DNA of 64,000 nucleotides, taken from positions 26,828,982 through 26,892,981 of the forward strand of contig NC_045452.1 of NCBI RefSeq assembly GCF_002776525.5. Direction: 5' to 3'. The notes beneath the pieces are model-generated. The model was not told where the DNA came from. It searched no databases and saw only the letters and a program-made list of their open reading frames with translations. Source of the DNA: Piliocolobus tephrosceles (Eukaryota > Chordata > Mammalia > Primates > Cercopithecidae). Positions within the stretch are counted from its first letter, which is position 1. Each line of letters begins with the position of its first letter. Below, piece by piece: positions 1 to 10,819 of the stretch. The position numbers were made by a program, and so were the translations under genes.

Positions 1-440
1 GGCTGCTTACCTGAGGTAGCACTGCCGCTCCTTGCCCGGCCAACCTCTGCAAGGAGCTGACCTGAGGACCCGTGACAGGCACTGCAGTGATCGTTCCCAA
101 AGCCTGAAAGATAGAGGAGGTCAGCGTTGAGACGGGACGAGCAGCTGAGACCGAATCTGTCGCCCTCAGCCTGGCCAAGCAGGGGGCAGCTGCCTTGGAG
201 ACAGCAAATTCTACTCTTCCCTTTCTTAATTATGATTTTTAAAATATCACAATAGTAATCGACATTCCTTCCAGAAAGTTTGGAAACTAGAGAAAGGAAA
301 AGAGTAGCACTGCCCAGAAATCAATTACCCTTTGTTACACGTCGGCTTCCTCTTTTAAGTGAATTTTTCATACAGCTATATATAGAATTTTGTAACCTAT
401 TTTTCTACTTTCACTTAAGGACAAGGTGTGATGTCGCTAC
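1..440. other. single-copy DNA with possible CTCF site
   Basis: No gene or recognisable repeat seen. The first 200 bases are GC-rich and the rest AT-rich. The only site worth naming is the CTCF-like motif at 176-192, listed separately. Confidence 0.4.
176..192 (+). promoter_or_regulatory. candidate CTCF-binding motif
   Basis: CAAGCAGGGGGCAGCTG matches the CTCF core CCASYAGRKGGCRS at 13 of 14 positions, with A in place of the second C. Judged by eye from the known consensus; occupancy and conservation are unknown. Confidence 0.35.
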
Positions 441-605
441 GATCTTCATAAATCACTCCTTTAATGGCTATGGGATCTTCCATTCAGCAGACATAATGGC
501 ATTTCCTCAGCCAATCCTCTACTCTTGAAAATTTGAGTTCTAGCCCCATCTTTTTCCAGTGAATAAACAATGCTGCAGCCAACATCTTTGTGGATAAATC
601 CATTT
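440..605 (-). repeat. possible old L1 3'-end fragment
   Basis: The segment around AATAAACAATGCTGCAGCCA, followed by an ATCTTTGTGGATAAATC-like run, resembles the antisense end of L1 ORF2. It is strongly diverged and could be chance similarity. Confidence 0.3.
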
Positions 606-960
606 CCACATCACAGAGCATTTCTGTAGGAGAGTCTGAACACAGGGATGCATGGACCAAAAGGCAGGAATATTTTTCAGGCCCTTGGTGCGTATCTGCA
701 CTAGGTCCCTCAGGAGGGGGAACAGCCTGGGTGTGCACCAACATGCCACCCCCAAATCCCAGCCCAATATGGGGGTCTCGCCAACACACAATGGGATGGC
801 AGCACCAGGAGCAGGTGGACATTCATGGCAAGGAGAAAGGAGATGGCACCCTTCCATTCCAGGCCCACACACGTATAGGAGATGTGTTTTGGGGTACCCA
901 CTTGTCTAAAGTCTCCTTTTGTGGGACCTACCACTACCCACAGCCCCTGATGGAACAGTG
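606..960. other. single-copy DNA, nothing recognised
   Basis: Mixed-composition sequence before an Alu. Open frames here are short and extend into the Alu poly-T, so they are not credible genes. Confidence 0.4.
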
Positions 961-1288
961 TTTTTTTTTGTTGTTGTTTTTTTTTGTTTTTTGTTTTTTT
1001 TTTTGAGATGGAGTCTCGCTCTGTTGCCCAGGTTAGAAGGTAGTGGCACAATCTTGGCTCACTGCAACCTCCTCCTCCTGGGTTCAAGTGATTCTCCTGC
1101 CTCAGCCTCCCGAGTAGTTGGAATTACAGGCACCCGCCACCATGCCTGGGTAACTTTTGTATTTTTAGTAGAGATGTGGTTTCACTATGTTGGCCAGGCT
1201 GGTCTCAAACTCCTGACCTCAGGTGATCCACCCACCTCGGCCTCCCAAAGTGCTGGGATTATAGGTGTGAGCCACTGTGCCTGGTCCT
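961..1288 (-). mobile_element. AluS element, antisense
   Basis: Starts with the reversed poly-A tail (T-rich, with GTT interruptions), then GAGATGGAGTCTCGCTCTGT and both monomers to GCCACTGTGCCTGG. Flanked by an imperfect target duplication (TGGAACAGT / TGGAGCAGT). Confidence 0.95.
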
Positions 1289-1679
1289 GCTGGAGCAGTT
1301 CCACATGGCCACATTTGTACCCCATGAGCCTGCCCAATGGGGAGAGAGGGACCCCCTTGCTCAGATCCAGCCAAACCATCAGTGGCCAGGGACCAGTGAG
1401 GTTCTCTCTTGAACTCAGATGCGGAAATTCTTAACAGAATGTTAACAAATCAATTCTAGCAACAACAAAAAGGATAAGACATCATGAACAAGCTGGGCTT
1501 ATCCCAGGACTGCAAGGCTGCTTTGCCATTTGAAAGTCAGTCCGTGTAATTTGCTAAAATAACACATGGATGAAGAAAAACCATATGCCGGCCTCAACAG
1601 ATTTTTCTAAAAGCTGTTAGGACTAAAAAATGAGTTTAGCAAGATTGCAGGATGGAACAATATATAAAAATCAGTTGTG

Positions 1680-1976
1680 GGCCAGGCGCAGCGGCTCACA
1701 CCTGTAATCCCAGCACTATGGGAGACAGAGGTGGGCAGATCACCTGAGGTTGGGAGCTCAAGACCAGCCTGACCAACATGGAGAAACCCCGTCTCTACTA
1801 AAAATACAAAATTAGCCGGGCGTGATGGCGCATGCCTGTAATCCCAGCTACTCGGGAGGCTGAGGCAGGAGAATCGCTTGAACCTGGGAGGCGGAGGTTG
1901 CAGTGAGCTGAGATCACACCATTGCACTCCAGCCTGGGCAACAAGAGCAAAACTCCGTCTCACAAAAAAAAAAAAA
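1680..1976 (+). mobile_element. AluS (Sq/Sp-like), sense
   Basis: Complete two-monomer Alu ending GGGCAACAAGAGCAAAACTC and a poly-A tail. AAAATCAGTTGTG is found on both sides as the target duplication. Inserted into the L1M. Confidence 0.96.
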
Positions 1977-3055
1977 TCAGTTGTGTTTCTATATACTAGC
2001 CACCAACATTTAGAAATTCAAAAAGTTTTAAATGCCATTTGCAATAGCATCAAGAAATAAAAACAAGAAATAGGGAAGAATCTGACAATAACTATATAAG
2101 ACCTGTATACTAGAAACTTCCACACATCGCTGAGAGAAATTTTTAAAGACTTAAGAAAGAGATATACCATAACCATGAATCAGAAGCCTCAACGTTGTTA
2201 AGATTTCAGTTCTTCCCAGATTGATCTACAGATTCAACACAACCTCAAATCAAAATCTCAGCCAGTTTTTTTCAAAAAAAAGAAAAAAGAAATTGACCAG
2301 ATGATTTTAGAAACCATATGAAAGTATAAAGGACCTAGAATAGCCAAAACAACTATGAAACAAACAAAAATAACAACCAAAGGGAAAGACTTAACATCAT
2401 CTGACTCCAAGACCTGTTATAAAGCTACAGTAATCGAGACAGTGTGGTACTGGCGTGAAGATGCATAAACAGATCAATGGAACAAAAGAGAGGTCCAAAG
2501 TAGACTTATACATATAAGGTCCACTGATTTTCAGCAAAGCCCAAAAAAGTAACTTATTTAGTACAAAAAAGATAATCTTTTCAAAATGGTATTAGAACAA
2601 GGAGATACTCATATACTAAAATCAAACAGAAAAGAACTTCAGTCCGTACCACATACCGTACTTAAACAACAACAAAAAAAGAACAAATGGATCAGAGATC
2701 TAAATGTAGGGACCAAAACTATAAAACTGCTACACGAAATGTAAGATAAATCTTTGGGATGTCAGGTCAGGCAAAGAATCTTAGATACAAGGGCAAAATA
2801 ATAATCGATATAAGGGCAAAATAATAAATTAACTTGAACAAAATAAGAAACTCCCAGGGTTGGAAAGACAATGTTAGGAAAATGCAAAAAGTGGCCACAC
2901 CCTGGAAAACAAACACATACAAATCACCTATCTGATGAAAGCCTTTATCCATAATATATGAAAGAACTCTCAAAACTCAATAATCTGAAAACAAAAAACT
3001 CAATTAAAAATGAACAAAATATTTGAACAGATACTCCACTAAAGAAGATATACTG

Positions 3056-3327
3056 GGCCAGGCAGTGTCTCATACTTGTAATCCCAGCACTTTGGGAGGC
3101 TGAGGCGGGCCGATCACTTGAGGCCAGGAGTTCAAGACCAGCCTGTGCAACATAGTCTCTAAAAAAAGAAAACAAATTAAAAATTAGCTGAGCATGCTGG
3201 CAAGTGCCTATAGTCCCAGCTACTTGGGAGGCTGAGGCAGGAGGGTCATCTGAGGCCAGGAGGTTGAGGCTGCAGTGAGCCATGATCGCACCCCTGCACT
3301 CCAGCCTGAGTGACAAAGTGAGATCCA
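3056..3327 (+). mobile_element. AluJ element, sense
   Basis: Diverged Alu with J-type features (GAGGCCAGGAGTTCAAGACC, CAGCCTGTGCAAC). It lacks a normal poly-A tail; a GA-rich tract takes its place. Confidence 0.9.
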
Positions 3328-3469
3328 AGAAGAAGATGAAGAAGAAAGAAAAAGAAAGAGGAGGAGGAAGAGGATGAGGAAAGGAGGAAAGCAGGGAGGG
3401 AGGGAGGGGAAGGAAGGAGGGAAGGGAGGAAGGAGGTGAGGGAACAGGGGAGGAAGGAGGAGAAGAACA
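3328..3469 (+). repeat. polypurine (GAA/GGA)n microsatellite
   Basis: About 140 bases almost without pyrimidines on the plus strand, moving from GAAGAAG units to GGAGGGA/AAGGAGG units. It follows the AluJ 3' end directly, so it most likely grew from the Alu A-tail. Confidence 0.9.
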
Positions 3470-3710
3470 ACTACTGATGGTAAATAAGCAAATAAAAAAT
3501 ACTAAACATAGTTAGTTATTAGGGAAATGCAAATTAAAACCACAATAAGATACTGCTACAAGCCTATTCAGATGACTAAAATTAAAAAGACTGACCAAAA
3601 CAAATGTTAGTGAGGCTGTAGAGCAACTAAACTCTCAATCACGGCTGTTGGGAACATAAAATGAAACACTTTGAAAGACAGTTTGGCAGTTAAAAAGTTA
3701 AACATATGTA

Positions 3711-4146
3711 TGGCAATGAACAGCTCATATGTATGTGTCCCCTCCCAGATCCAAATGTTGAAATCCTAACCCTCAATGTGATGGTATTTGGAGATGGGGC
3801 CTCTGGGAGGTGATCTGGTCATGAGGGTGGAGCCCTCAGTGCTCTTATAAGAAGAGACATGANNNNNNNNNNTGGTCATGAGGGTGGAGCCCTCAGTGCT
3901 CTTATAAGAAGAGACATGAGGGAGCTTGTGTCCTCTCTCTCTCATCCTCTTTCTCTCTCTGCCATGGGCAAACAGCAAGAAGGTGGCCATCAGCAAACCA
4001 GGAATAGAGCCCTCATCAGGAACTGAATCTGCTGGCACCTTGATCTTGGACTTCCCAGCCTCCAGAACCATAAGAAATTGATTTCTGTTGCTTAAGCCAA
4101 CCAGTCCATGGTATTTTTGTTATGGCAGCCTGGGCAGACGACGACA
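3711..4146 (+). mobile_element. MLT1-type LTR (ERVL-MaLR)
   Basis: Solo-LTR-like sequence with the order expected for MLT1: a TGTGTCCCC start region, AATGTGATGGTATTTGGAG, GGTCATGAGGGTGGAGCCC, CTTATAAGAAGAGAC, CACCTTGATCTTGGACTTCC and a GTTATGGCAGCC end. It lies inside the L1M and is itself broken by the 10-N gap. No internal retroviral coding sequence is present. The exact subfamily is not resolved. Confidence 0.75.
3863..3872. other. 10-N assembly gap with duplicated edges
   Basis: The 47 bases left of the Ns (3816-3862) are repeated exactly right of them (3873-3919). This looks like two overlapping contig ends that were not merged; the LTR here should contain this block once. Confidence 0.85.
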
Positions 4147-4699
4147 TTTTTGATATGAGACAGCCATTCTATTCCTAAGCATTCACCAAGAGAAGGGAAG
4201 GCACGTGTTCAGAGACTTGTACATGAATGTTCACAGCAGCTCTTGGTGTCACAGCCTAAACGGGAAGCAATCCAAACGCTCACCAACAAGTACATGGGTG
4301 AGCAAGCTGTGGTATCTTCACACGACAGAGTATTACTCAGCAATAAAAAGGAACAAACTACTGACACACACAATATGGATGAATCACAAAATAACACCGC
4401 CAAAAAAAAAAAACCAGACTCCAAAAAACATCCATACTGTATGATGCTAGTTATACGAAATTCTGAAAATTGCAAACAAAGTGACAGAAAATAGATCCCA
4501 GGTTTTGTGGAGATGGTGTAGGGATGCAAGGAAGGGATTACAAAACGACACCACGACGTTTTCAGGGAGAAAGATGTGTTCACGATTTTGATTGTGGCAA
4601 CGGGTTTACATTTGTCAAACTTATATTGTACACTCTAAATACGTGCAGCTTATTGTATATCAATTATACCTCCACAAAGCTATTAAAAATTATCTCCCC

Positions 4700-5390
4700 A
4701 TTTCTCTCCTTATCAATCTCTCTCTACCCCTAGAATGAATATCATCCATCCTCAAATTACGTGGCAGAGGGTCTCAGGCCCCACGCACAGAGCTGTTTCT
4801 CTGATTATGCTCGGATGGTTCCTGCCTCCTCTGTCACCTGCCCCATGGGGTCAAAACTCTAAGAAGCTCATGTCCTCCGAGCCAGCTGCCTGCCTCTCTG
4901 CGTGGAACCAAATGACCCACATTCCCCTGGATATTCACTCTGGACATTTGTTGAAACAGAGCTTTCTATGCAATGTGGAGCACATGACAAACAGTCTCAG
5001 CCACTTGATGAGGCAGCTCCCAATCTATAACACCGTCTGCTGCTCTCAGCCGGCACACCCTGGTGGGCAGCACTGAGACCTACTCAGGTACCACCTAATG
5101 TCCACCTTCCCAAATGCATGTCTCAAAGATGGGGGTTACGGGGACTGTCCTCGCCATTACATCAAACTCCACCGCCAGTGTCCCCCCAACTTCCACAGAG
5201 CAAGGTGTGTGGAAGGCTCTGATCTCCCCGCCGCTGGCCTGCCAGCGAGTGCCATTTACCCAGCTGGTCTACAGTTGGGGCCCCAGGCCAGCACAGACCA
5301 TGGGGGTGGGAGCCTAGCAGGAGCAGCCATTTGATAAGCCAGCTTCCAGGTGACTCCGGCCACCTGGGGCTGCAGGCCCAGAGTAAGCAG
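4700..5390. other. single-copy DNA, nothing recognised
   Basis: GC-moderate sequence between the L1 3' end and the first minisatellite. Several short open frames exist with no start context, splice pattern or similarity I can support. Confidence 0.4.
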
Positions 5391-5393
5391 GGC

Positions 5394-5560
5394 CTGTGGT
5401 GGGAAGGCCCACACGGCACGTCCCTGTGGTGGATTCCTAGGGAAGTGGGTTTTGTGGTGGGAAAGCCTACATGGCCCGGCCTGCGGTGGATTCCCGAGGA
5501 AGTGGGTTCTGTGGCGGGAAGGCCCACACGGCATGTCCCTGCAGCAGACTCCTGAGGCAG
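5394..5560. repeat. minisatellite, about 57-60 bp unit, three copies
   Basis: Three tandem units contain TGGTGGGAA(A/G)GCC, a CACGGCACGTCCCTG-like centre and GTGGATTCC..GGAAGTGGGTT. Copies begin near 5396, 5455 and 5511; the last is partial and diverged. Confidence 0.8.
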
Positions 5561-5849
5561 GTTCTCCGTAAGTGGGTGCATGAGGGGCAGGCCGTGGGGC
5601 CCGGGGGAGGAGAAATTTCCACATGGGTGGGGCTGGCCAGCAGATCCCACAGGTGCCAGAGAACCTGCTTTGCTGGGGCTTCCGTCCTCACTCAGATGCC
5701 CCAGATAAAGCCTCCAGGCGTGGTCTAGCCCGTGAGGAGCTATGGGGTGGCCCTGGATCCAAGCAAGGTGGGTGTGTGCTGTCATGTTTTCCAAGCCCAC
5801 GTGTGCCTGAGTCCTCCAAGGTTGCTGTGTCAAGTTGCTTCTGCAGACG

Positions 5850-6412
5850 GTTCTGGGTGGGCCAAGGACAGCCATGTGTGTTTTACATGTTGCCTTGTGG
5901 ACCGGGGTTGCCGTGTGGGCTGGGACAGCCATGTGTCCATGTCCGAGTACTGCCACGTGGGCCACGGGTAGCTGTGTGTTGCTGTGTTTCCTGGGGGTGG
6001 CCACGTGTCTGTGTCTGGGTGTTGCTGCGTGAGCCAGGGGGGGCCGTGTCTGTATCTGGGTGTTGCTATGTGGGCTGGGGGTGGCCGTTTCTGTGTCTGG
6101 GTATTGTGTGGGCTGGCGGTGGCCGTATCTGTATCTGGGTGTTGCTGTGTGGACCAGGGGTGACCGTGTGTCCGTGTCCAGGTGTTGTGTGGGCCAGGGG
6201 TGACCATATGTCTGTGTTTGGGTGTTGCTATGCGGGCCGGGGGTGGCTGTGTGTCTGTGTCCGGGTGTTGCCACGTGGACTGTGGGTGGCCGTGTGGGCA
6301 GGGGGTGGTGTGTCCGGGTGCTGTCGTGTGGGCCGGGGGTGGCCATGTCTGTGTTCGGGTGTTGTCGTGTGGGCCGGGGGTGACTGTGTATCTGTCCGGA
6401 TGTTGCTGGTAA
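5850..6412 (+). repeat. G-rich minisatellite, 38-44 bp unit
   Basis: About twelve units of the type GGGTGTTGCTGTGTGGGCC + GGGGGTGGCCGTGTCTGTGTCT. Clear units run from about 5990 to 6410 with unit lengths 38-44; more decayed copies extend left to about 5850. G-runs are on the plus strand. Length variation between units suggests a polymorphic VNTR. The 435-codon minus-strand frame and 282-codon plus-strand frame here are by-products of the repeat. Confidence 0.9.
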
Positions 6413-6419
6413 GTAACTA

Positions 6420-7190
6420 TTGCCTTTTCCAATACCCACTTGGGTGTGCACGGCTCTGTGTTTCCACATGAGTTGTTCTCTGGAGCGTCTCTGGCTCTGT
6501 GTCTATGTTTCTGAGCCTTTATCTCTGTCAAGGCTCAACCCTCCCTCCTGACTTGGGACCCTGGCAACTCCTGTCCCCCTACTTTAGGAGTTCACAGCCG
6601 GGGGCAGGGAAAGGAGGGGAGACCCACAGGGGAGGGAGGGATGGAGGCGGTGGAGAGGCAGAGCCCCGAGAGGAGAGGTGAGGAGATGATGACAGGGAGG
6701 CTATTTCCACCGGATCCTCCCTAGTCAGTTACCAAGAAACAGACACAACCTACCCTGGGGAAACATCCACACCCGTGGGAGGCCGGCAGAACAAACAGTG
6801 CCTGGCCACGCACTTCCCCCAAAACTCCAAACCAACCTGAGCGCGGTGTGCGCCCCTGCCCGGGACTCGAGGCGCCCTGCAGCTCTTCAGGGAGCACCAA
6901 GTATGGGGTCCCCTCAAGCACCCAGCACCCTGAGCTAGGTCGGCAGGAGTAGGCTCTGCAACTGCAGACCCACAGCCCCCGTCACCAAAGGAGACATGAT
7001 TCTGAGGCAAAGCCCAAAGTCCCCATGATCTGGGGAAGTTGGCTGCAAACAGGCTGCCTCGCAGGCCCCTCCTCAAACCCCTGGGGCCGTCCCCTTCCAA
7101 CAACCGTCCATTCTCCGCCAACGCTAAGCGGGCTTCAGGCTCTCCCATCTCGATGTGTTTTCTTCGCTCCAAGCCTCCCCGAGTGCATTC
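6420..7190. other. single-copy GC-rich DNA
   Basis: Purine-rich at 6600-6690, otherwise mixed. No exon, CpG island or transposon recognised. Confidence 0.4.
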
Positions 7191-7195
7191 TTCCA

Positions 7196-7420
7196 CTTCC
7201 CTACAAACGTTTAATTAGCGAGCTGAAAGCCATTTTATCTGGCAAGGGCTGACCTTTCTGCTCCAAGCTGGAATTTATCGACACCAGCAGAAACAGTCAT
7301 CGCAGAGGCGATTTCGCCAGCACCCGGTACTTTACAGCTGCACTTTCTTCAAGATCAATGAGCTTGTGACTATGTTTACAGCTCCAAGCATTTTAATAGC
7401 GGGGGAAAGGGGGCCATAAA
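7196..7420. promoter_or_regulatory. candidate conserved non-coding element
   Basis: AT-rich island in GC-rich surroundings with TTTAATTAGCGAG, ATTTTATCTGG, a TGACCTTT nuclear-receptor-like half site, ATTTATCGAC and TTTTAATAGC. It contains no repeat. The composition resembles a developmental enhancer; conservation is untested. Confidence 0.35.
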
Positions 7421-7459
7421 AGTCAAAGATAACTTCAAATTCTTCCTGCCGTGGCTAAG

Positions 7460-7497
7460 TATGTGTGTGTGTGTTGGGGGGGAGGGGGCGGGGGTGC
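7460..7497 (+). repeat. (GT)n plus G-run
   Basis: A short GT repeat passes into GGGGGGGAGGGGGCGGGGG, which could form a G-quadruplex on the plus strand. Confidence 0.8.
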
Positions 7498-7499
7498 AG

Positions 7500-7970
7500 G
7501 CAGCTGGGGAAATCTCCAGGAAGCTCAAACACGGGGGAGGAGACAGGTGTTGGTACAGACCCCACAACTTTCCAGGTCAAAAGCCACACGTGGCTCTGGA
7601 AAACTCTGTTTTTAATAAACGTTTCTGAGCACTCGGGGCACTTGGCTCTGGAGCTGTGCAGGGTTCCAGCTGTGCAGGGTTCCAGAGCAGAGGGGCTCCA
7701 GCACTGGCTCTGACATCAGCTGTGCAGGGTCCCTGAGCTCTTCCCGCTCCCACTTCAGCACGTACCACCAGGACCCACCCCACACAGCAGAACCAGCCTC
7801 ACGCCCGCCATCCTCAACCTCAAACTGCCAGGCCACAGTCTAACTCCCTGACTGTCCTGTTATTTACAAGCAGGACCTGGTCCAGGACAAGCCCTGTCAT
7901 TTGTGGGCCTCTTCTGCTTCTTTCCATTTAGAACAGCCCCACAGCACCCCTTCTTCCCATGAAAGGAACT
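7500..7970. other. single-copy DNA with small tandem repeat
   Basis: Contains a two-copy repeat of CTGTGCAGGGTTCCAG at about 7655-7690, with a related third copy near 7720. Nothing else recognised. Confidence 0.5.
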
Positions 7971-7971
7971 T

Positions 7972-8274
7972 TTTTTTTTTTTTTTTTTTTTGAGACGGGG
8001 TCTCACTCCCTTTCCCAGACTGGAGTGCAAAGGCACAGTCTCGGCTCACTGCAGCTTCCGCCTCCCGAGTTCAAGTGATTCTCCTGCCTCAGCCTCCCGA
8101 GTAGCTGGGATTACAGGTGCCCACCATCACGCCTGGCTAATTTTTGTATTTTTAGTAGAGACGGGGTTTAGCCATGTTGGCCGGGCTGGTCTCGAACTCC
8201 TGACCTCAAATGATCTGCCCACCTCAGCCTCCCGAAGTGCTGGGATTACAGACATAGGCCAACACACACGACTT
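7972..8274 (-). mobile_element. AluS element, antisense
   Basis: Poly-T start, GAGACGGGGTCTCACTC and both monomers. AAAGGAAC flanks both ends as the target duplication. Confidence 0.95.
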
Positions 8275-8279
8275 AAAGG

Positions 8280-8630
8280 AACTTTTTAAAGAAACCAGGA
8301 TAACTGTCTACAGAAGGCACGGGGTTTCTATGGCTGCTTCCTCGCAGTGGGCCATGTTTCCCATGGAGACCCTCGCTGGACAAGGGTAAGACCAGGCTCT
8401 CCGGTCTTCACCCACCAACGAGGCCCTGGGGCTGAGAGGCCCCCAACCCTTCACCGCTGAGGCTCCACTGCTAGGGCTGAGGACCCACAGGCCTCCGGAC
8501 ACTTGAGCTTCACCAGGCTGGGGAGGTGAGCGGGGAGGCAGCCCCAGGCCTCCCAGAAGCCCCAGGAAGCCCCCATGGAAGGCGGCCTTGCTCTCCTCTC
8601 CACATGGTCCAGCCACCACGCGCAGCCACA
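8280..8630. other. single-copy GC-rich DNA
   Basis: No repeat or exon recognised in this stretch. Confidence 0.4.
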
Positions 8631-8635
8631 GAGCA

Positions 8636-8830
8636 CGGCGATTTAATTGCTTCTCGAGTTGCAATTTTCCTTGCATCTTTATAGAACTGCTGTGATGTGG
8701 GGCAAAGAAAACAAGTCAGTTCCAACATCAATAACCGCTAATAAATATTAATAGAACATAAGCACCACTTTCACTGTCATGTGAAACCAGTTCATTATTC
8801 ACAGATGAAATCCAACTGTGGCCTTTATCA
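8636..8830. promoter_or_regulatory. candidate conserved non-coding element
   Basis: AT-rich island with CGATTTAATTGCTTC, CCGCTAATAAATATTAATAG and CAGTTCATTATTCACAG in a GC-rich background. No repeat origin seen. Enhancer role is inferred from base composition only. Confidence 0.3.
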
Positions 8831-8839
8831 CTGTCAGGA

Positions 8840-10010
8840 ACGAACCAGCCGGTTCCACGGGCCGCTGCTGCTGCATGAGTGTGTGGTTAGGCTTGGCCTC
8901 TATGTCCCCATTTGATGTCCCCCACTGTCACTCAGACATCCTGCCTTCATGAACCCCAAGCTCATCCAGGAGAGAACAGCAAGGGCCACGGCGAGTGCAT
9001 GTAAAACTCCAGAGAAATTGCCACTTCCTCCTGTCTCAGCTGGCTGCTCCGTGCCTCCTCCAGCCCACGTGCGTTTACCACCATGCCCGGCATATCTGCG
9101 ACCAAGCCCACCTTGGGGAGGCCAATCCGCCTGCAGTTGAATTTCACTCCTGGACTGGCCCTGGTCCTGCCAGACGCATTGCTCCGCACATCTCCAAAGA
9201 AAGAGAGCAAGCACTGCTGTCCCTGTTACAAGGGCCAGAGGGGAGTTCCCTGTGCCAGGAGATGCCCGGCACACAAGTGCTCTAACAGCAGTCGGCCGGT
9301 GGCACTTGATTCGTTCCAATGGTGCCGCTGCCTCTCAGTCCTGGGCACCTCTGTGGGCCAACGCACACCCACAGCAATGCAGCATGAGGTGGCAGGCCTG
9401 AGGGACCCACGGAGATGCAAGGGTCCACAGGGCTGGAGGGAGGGGAGGCGACAGGTCGCCAGATGAGGTGAGGCAGTGAGCCCAGGCCTGCAGTTCCAGC
9501 CGTGGCAACTCTATTGAGCACAGGACAGCCCCTGCAGCAGCTGCAACCAGGAAAGCTAGGATCCACCCATTGTCACTAGGAGAGAGAGGAGGAACCAGAA
9601 AGTTCTCATACAATGGAAAACTTCCCCGCAGCTAGAGGGAAGAAACCAGACTTGCCCCCGTCCCCAAGAGCGTGGAAGACACCCCTTGGGGTGAAGAACA
9701 CGAACCCACAGCCTAACTCAGGCAGAGCCAGCACCGCAGCAGGTGTGGCCGGCTGGTGTCCCATAAACACACACAACCAGGGCTGGGTCTATACCCAACT
9801 CATGACTGCGGCTGCCCCTGGGGAGGGGAGAGGGAAAGGAGGAAGCTGGAGAACACCTATTGTCTCTACAGTGTTCTAGCCTTTAAGAAAGTGATCGGAA
9901 GCAAACTGCCCAACCTCCCTGTTTACCCATTTGGGTGGAGAACATGTGGAGGCTTATTATAGGGCCCTCTGCATATTTTACAATAAATAAATATGCATAA
10001 AGGAGACAGA
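8840..10010. other. single-copy GC-rich DNA
   Basis: Contains several overlapping open frames below 140 codons on both strands, typical of GC-rich non-coding DNA. No repeats except weak purine-rich patches. Confidence 0.4.
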
Positions 10011-10029
10011 GGGAGCTCTGTCTAGAGTT

Positions 10030-10290
10030 AGAAGCAGGAAGGCTCCCTGGAGGAGGGGGTGTCTGAGTGGGACTTTGCAATTTGGACGGGAACGTTACCA
10101 GTGGGCAGTCAGGAAAGCGCATAGGAGTCGAGAGGCGGGATAGGAGGGTGGTGGGAGGGGCAGAGGCACCAGCAGCAGGTGTGCCAAGGGGCTCAGAGCA
10201 CTGGAGACTACAGCTCCCAAAGGTGGGCAGTGAAGGAGGTGAGGAGGGGCAGGTGGAGGCCCTGTCATCGGGGGCCTTGAATCCATGCCC
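10030..10290 (+). repeat. possible ancient CR1-clade LINE (L2/L3) fragment
   Basis: GGCTCCCTGGAGGAGGGGGTGTCTGAG and later GGAAAGCG blocks resemble a common ancient mammalian LINE segment. Very diverged, so assignment is tentative. Confidence 0.3.
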
Positions 10291-10477
10291 AGGAGCTGAG
10301 TGTGAGTCTGAGGCAAGCACCAGAAGGGCTCTCACCTCTTCCGACAGGTTGCTGGCCAATCCCCTGAAAGGGCAGGGTGCAGGGCGGCAGCCCCCTCCCC
10401 CAACTCCGAGGTGCAGAGGCCTGTTTGGACCTCAGTATCATCTCCTGCCAGGAACAGTTGTCCGGGGCCTGCAGCCC

Positions 10478-10494
10478 TTCCCCCCCCCCCCGCC
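10478..10494 (+). repeat. poly-C tract
   Basis: A run of more than ten C, interrupted once by G. Confidence 0.9.
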
Positions 10495-10652
10495 CAATCC
10501 TGCTCTCTCCCAGGGTGCTGGGGACAGCCCCAATACCCGGCAGCTCCAGAGAGGCGAGCTACGCCCAGGGGACTCTCAGGAGACCTCAATGCTGGGCTTT
10601 AAAACAGGAACCCTCTTCCAAAGCCAGCTTCAGGAAGCCCCACAAGGAGTCA

Positions 10653-10816
10653 TTTTCTTTCTTTTCAGAGACCAGGTCTTCCTCTGTTGCCCCGGCTGGA
10701 GTGCAGTGACGCAATCGTAGCTCACTGCAGCCTCGAATTCCCGGGCTCAAGCAAGTCACCCACCTCGGCCTCCCAAAGTGCTAGAATTACAGGTATGAGG
10801 CACACTGACCATACGA
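10653..10816 (-). mobile_element. monomeric Alu (FLAM-type), antisense
   Basis: Only one Alu monomer is present: CAGAGACCAGGTCTTCCTCT to CCTCCCAAAGTGCTAGAATT. GAGTCATTTTCT occurs at both edges as target duplication, so it inserted as a monomer and was not later cut down. Confidence 0.85.
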
Positions 10817-10819
10817 AGA

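Larger units (their letters stand above)
1434..4700 (+). mobile_element. L1M element, ORF2 end plus 3'UTR, with nested insertions
   Basis: Sense-strand L1 remnant in four pieces (about 1434-1679, 1978-3055, 3470-3710 and 4147-4700). The order matches the reverse-transcriptase to 3'-end region of ORF2: an AACCATATG block near 1580, an ATGCAAATTAAAACCACAAT block near 3527, and TATTACTCAGCAATAAAAAG near 4330, followed by a 3'UTR ending in a GTACACTCTAAATACG-type segment. All reading frames are broken, so it is a dead copy. Two Alus and one LTR inserted into it later. The type is judged from divergence: a mammalian-wide or old primate L1M, not a young L1PA. Confidence 0.85.

Noticed and set aside
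919..1434. 171-codon frame
   Set aside because: Mostly antisense Alu translation.
5162..6469. 435-codon minus-strand open frame
   Set aside because: It runs through the minisatellite and encodes a low-complexity His/Thr/Pro repeat; no start context or homologue.
5623..6471. 282-codon plus-strand open frame
   Set aside because: Same minisatellite read on the other strand.
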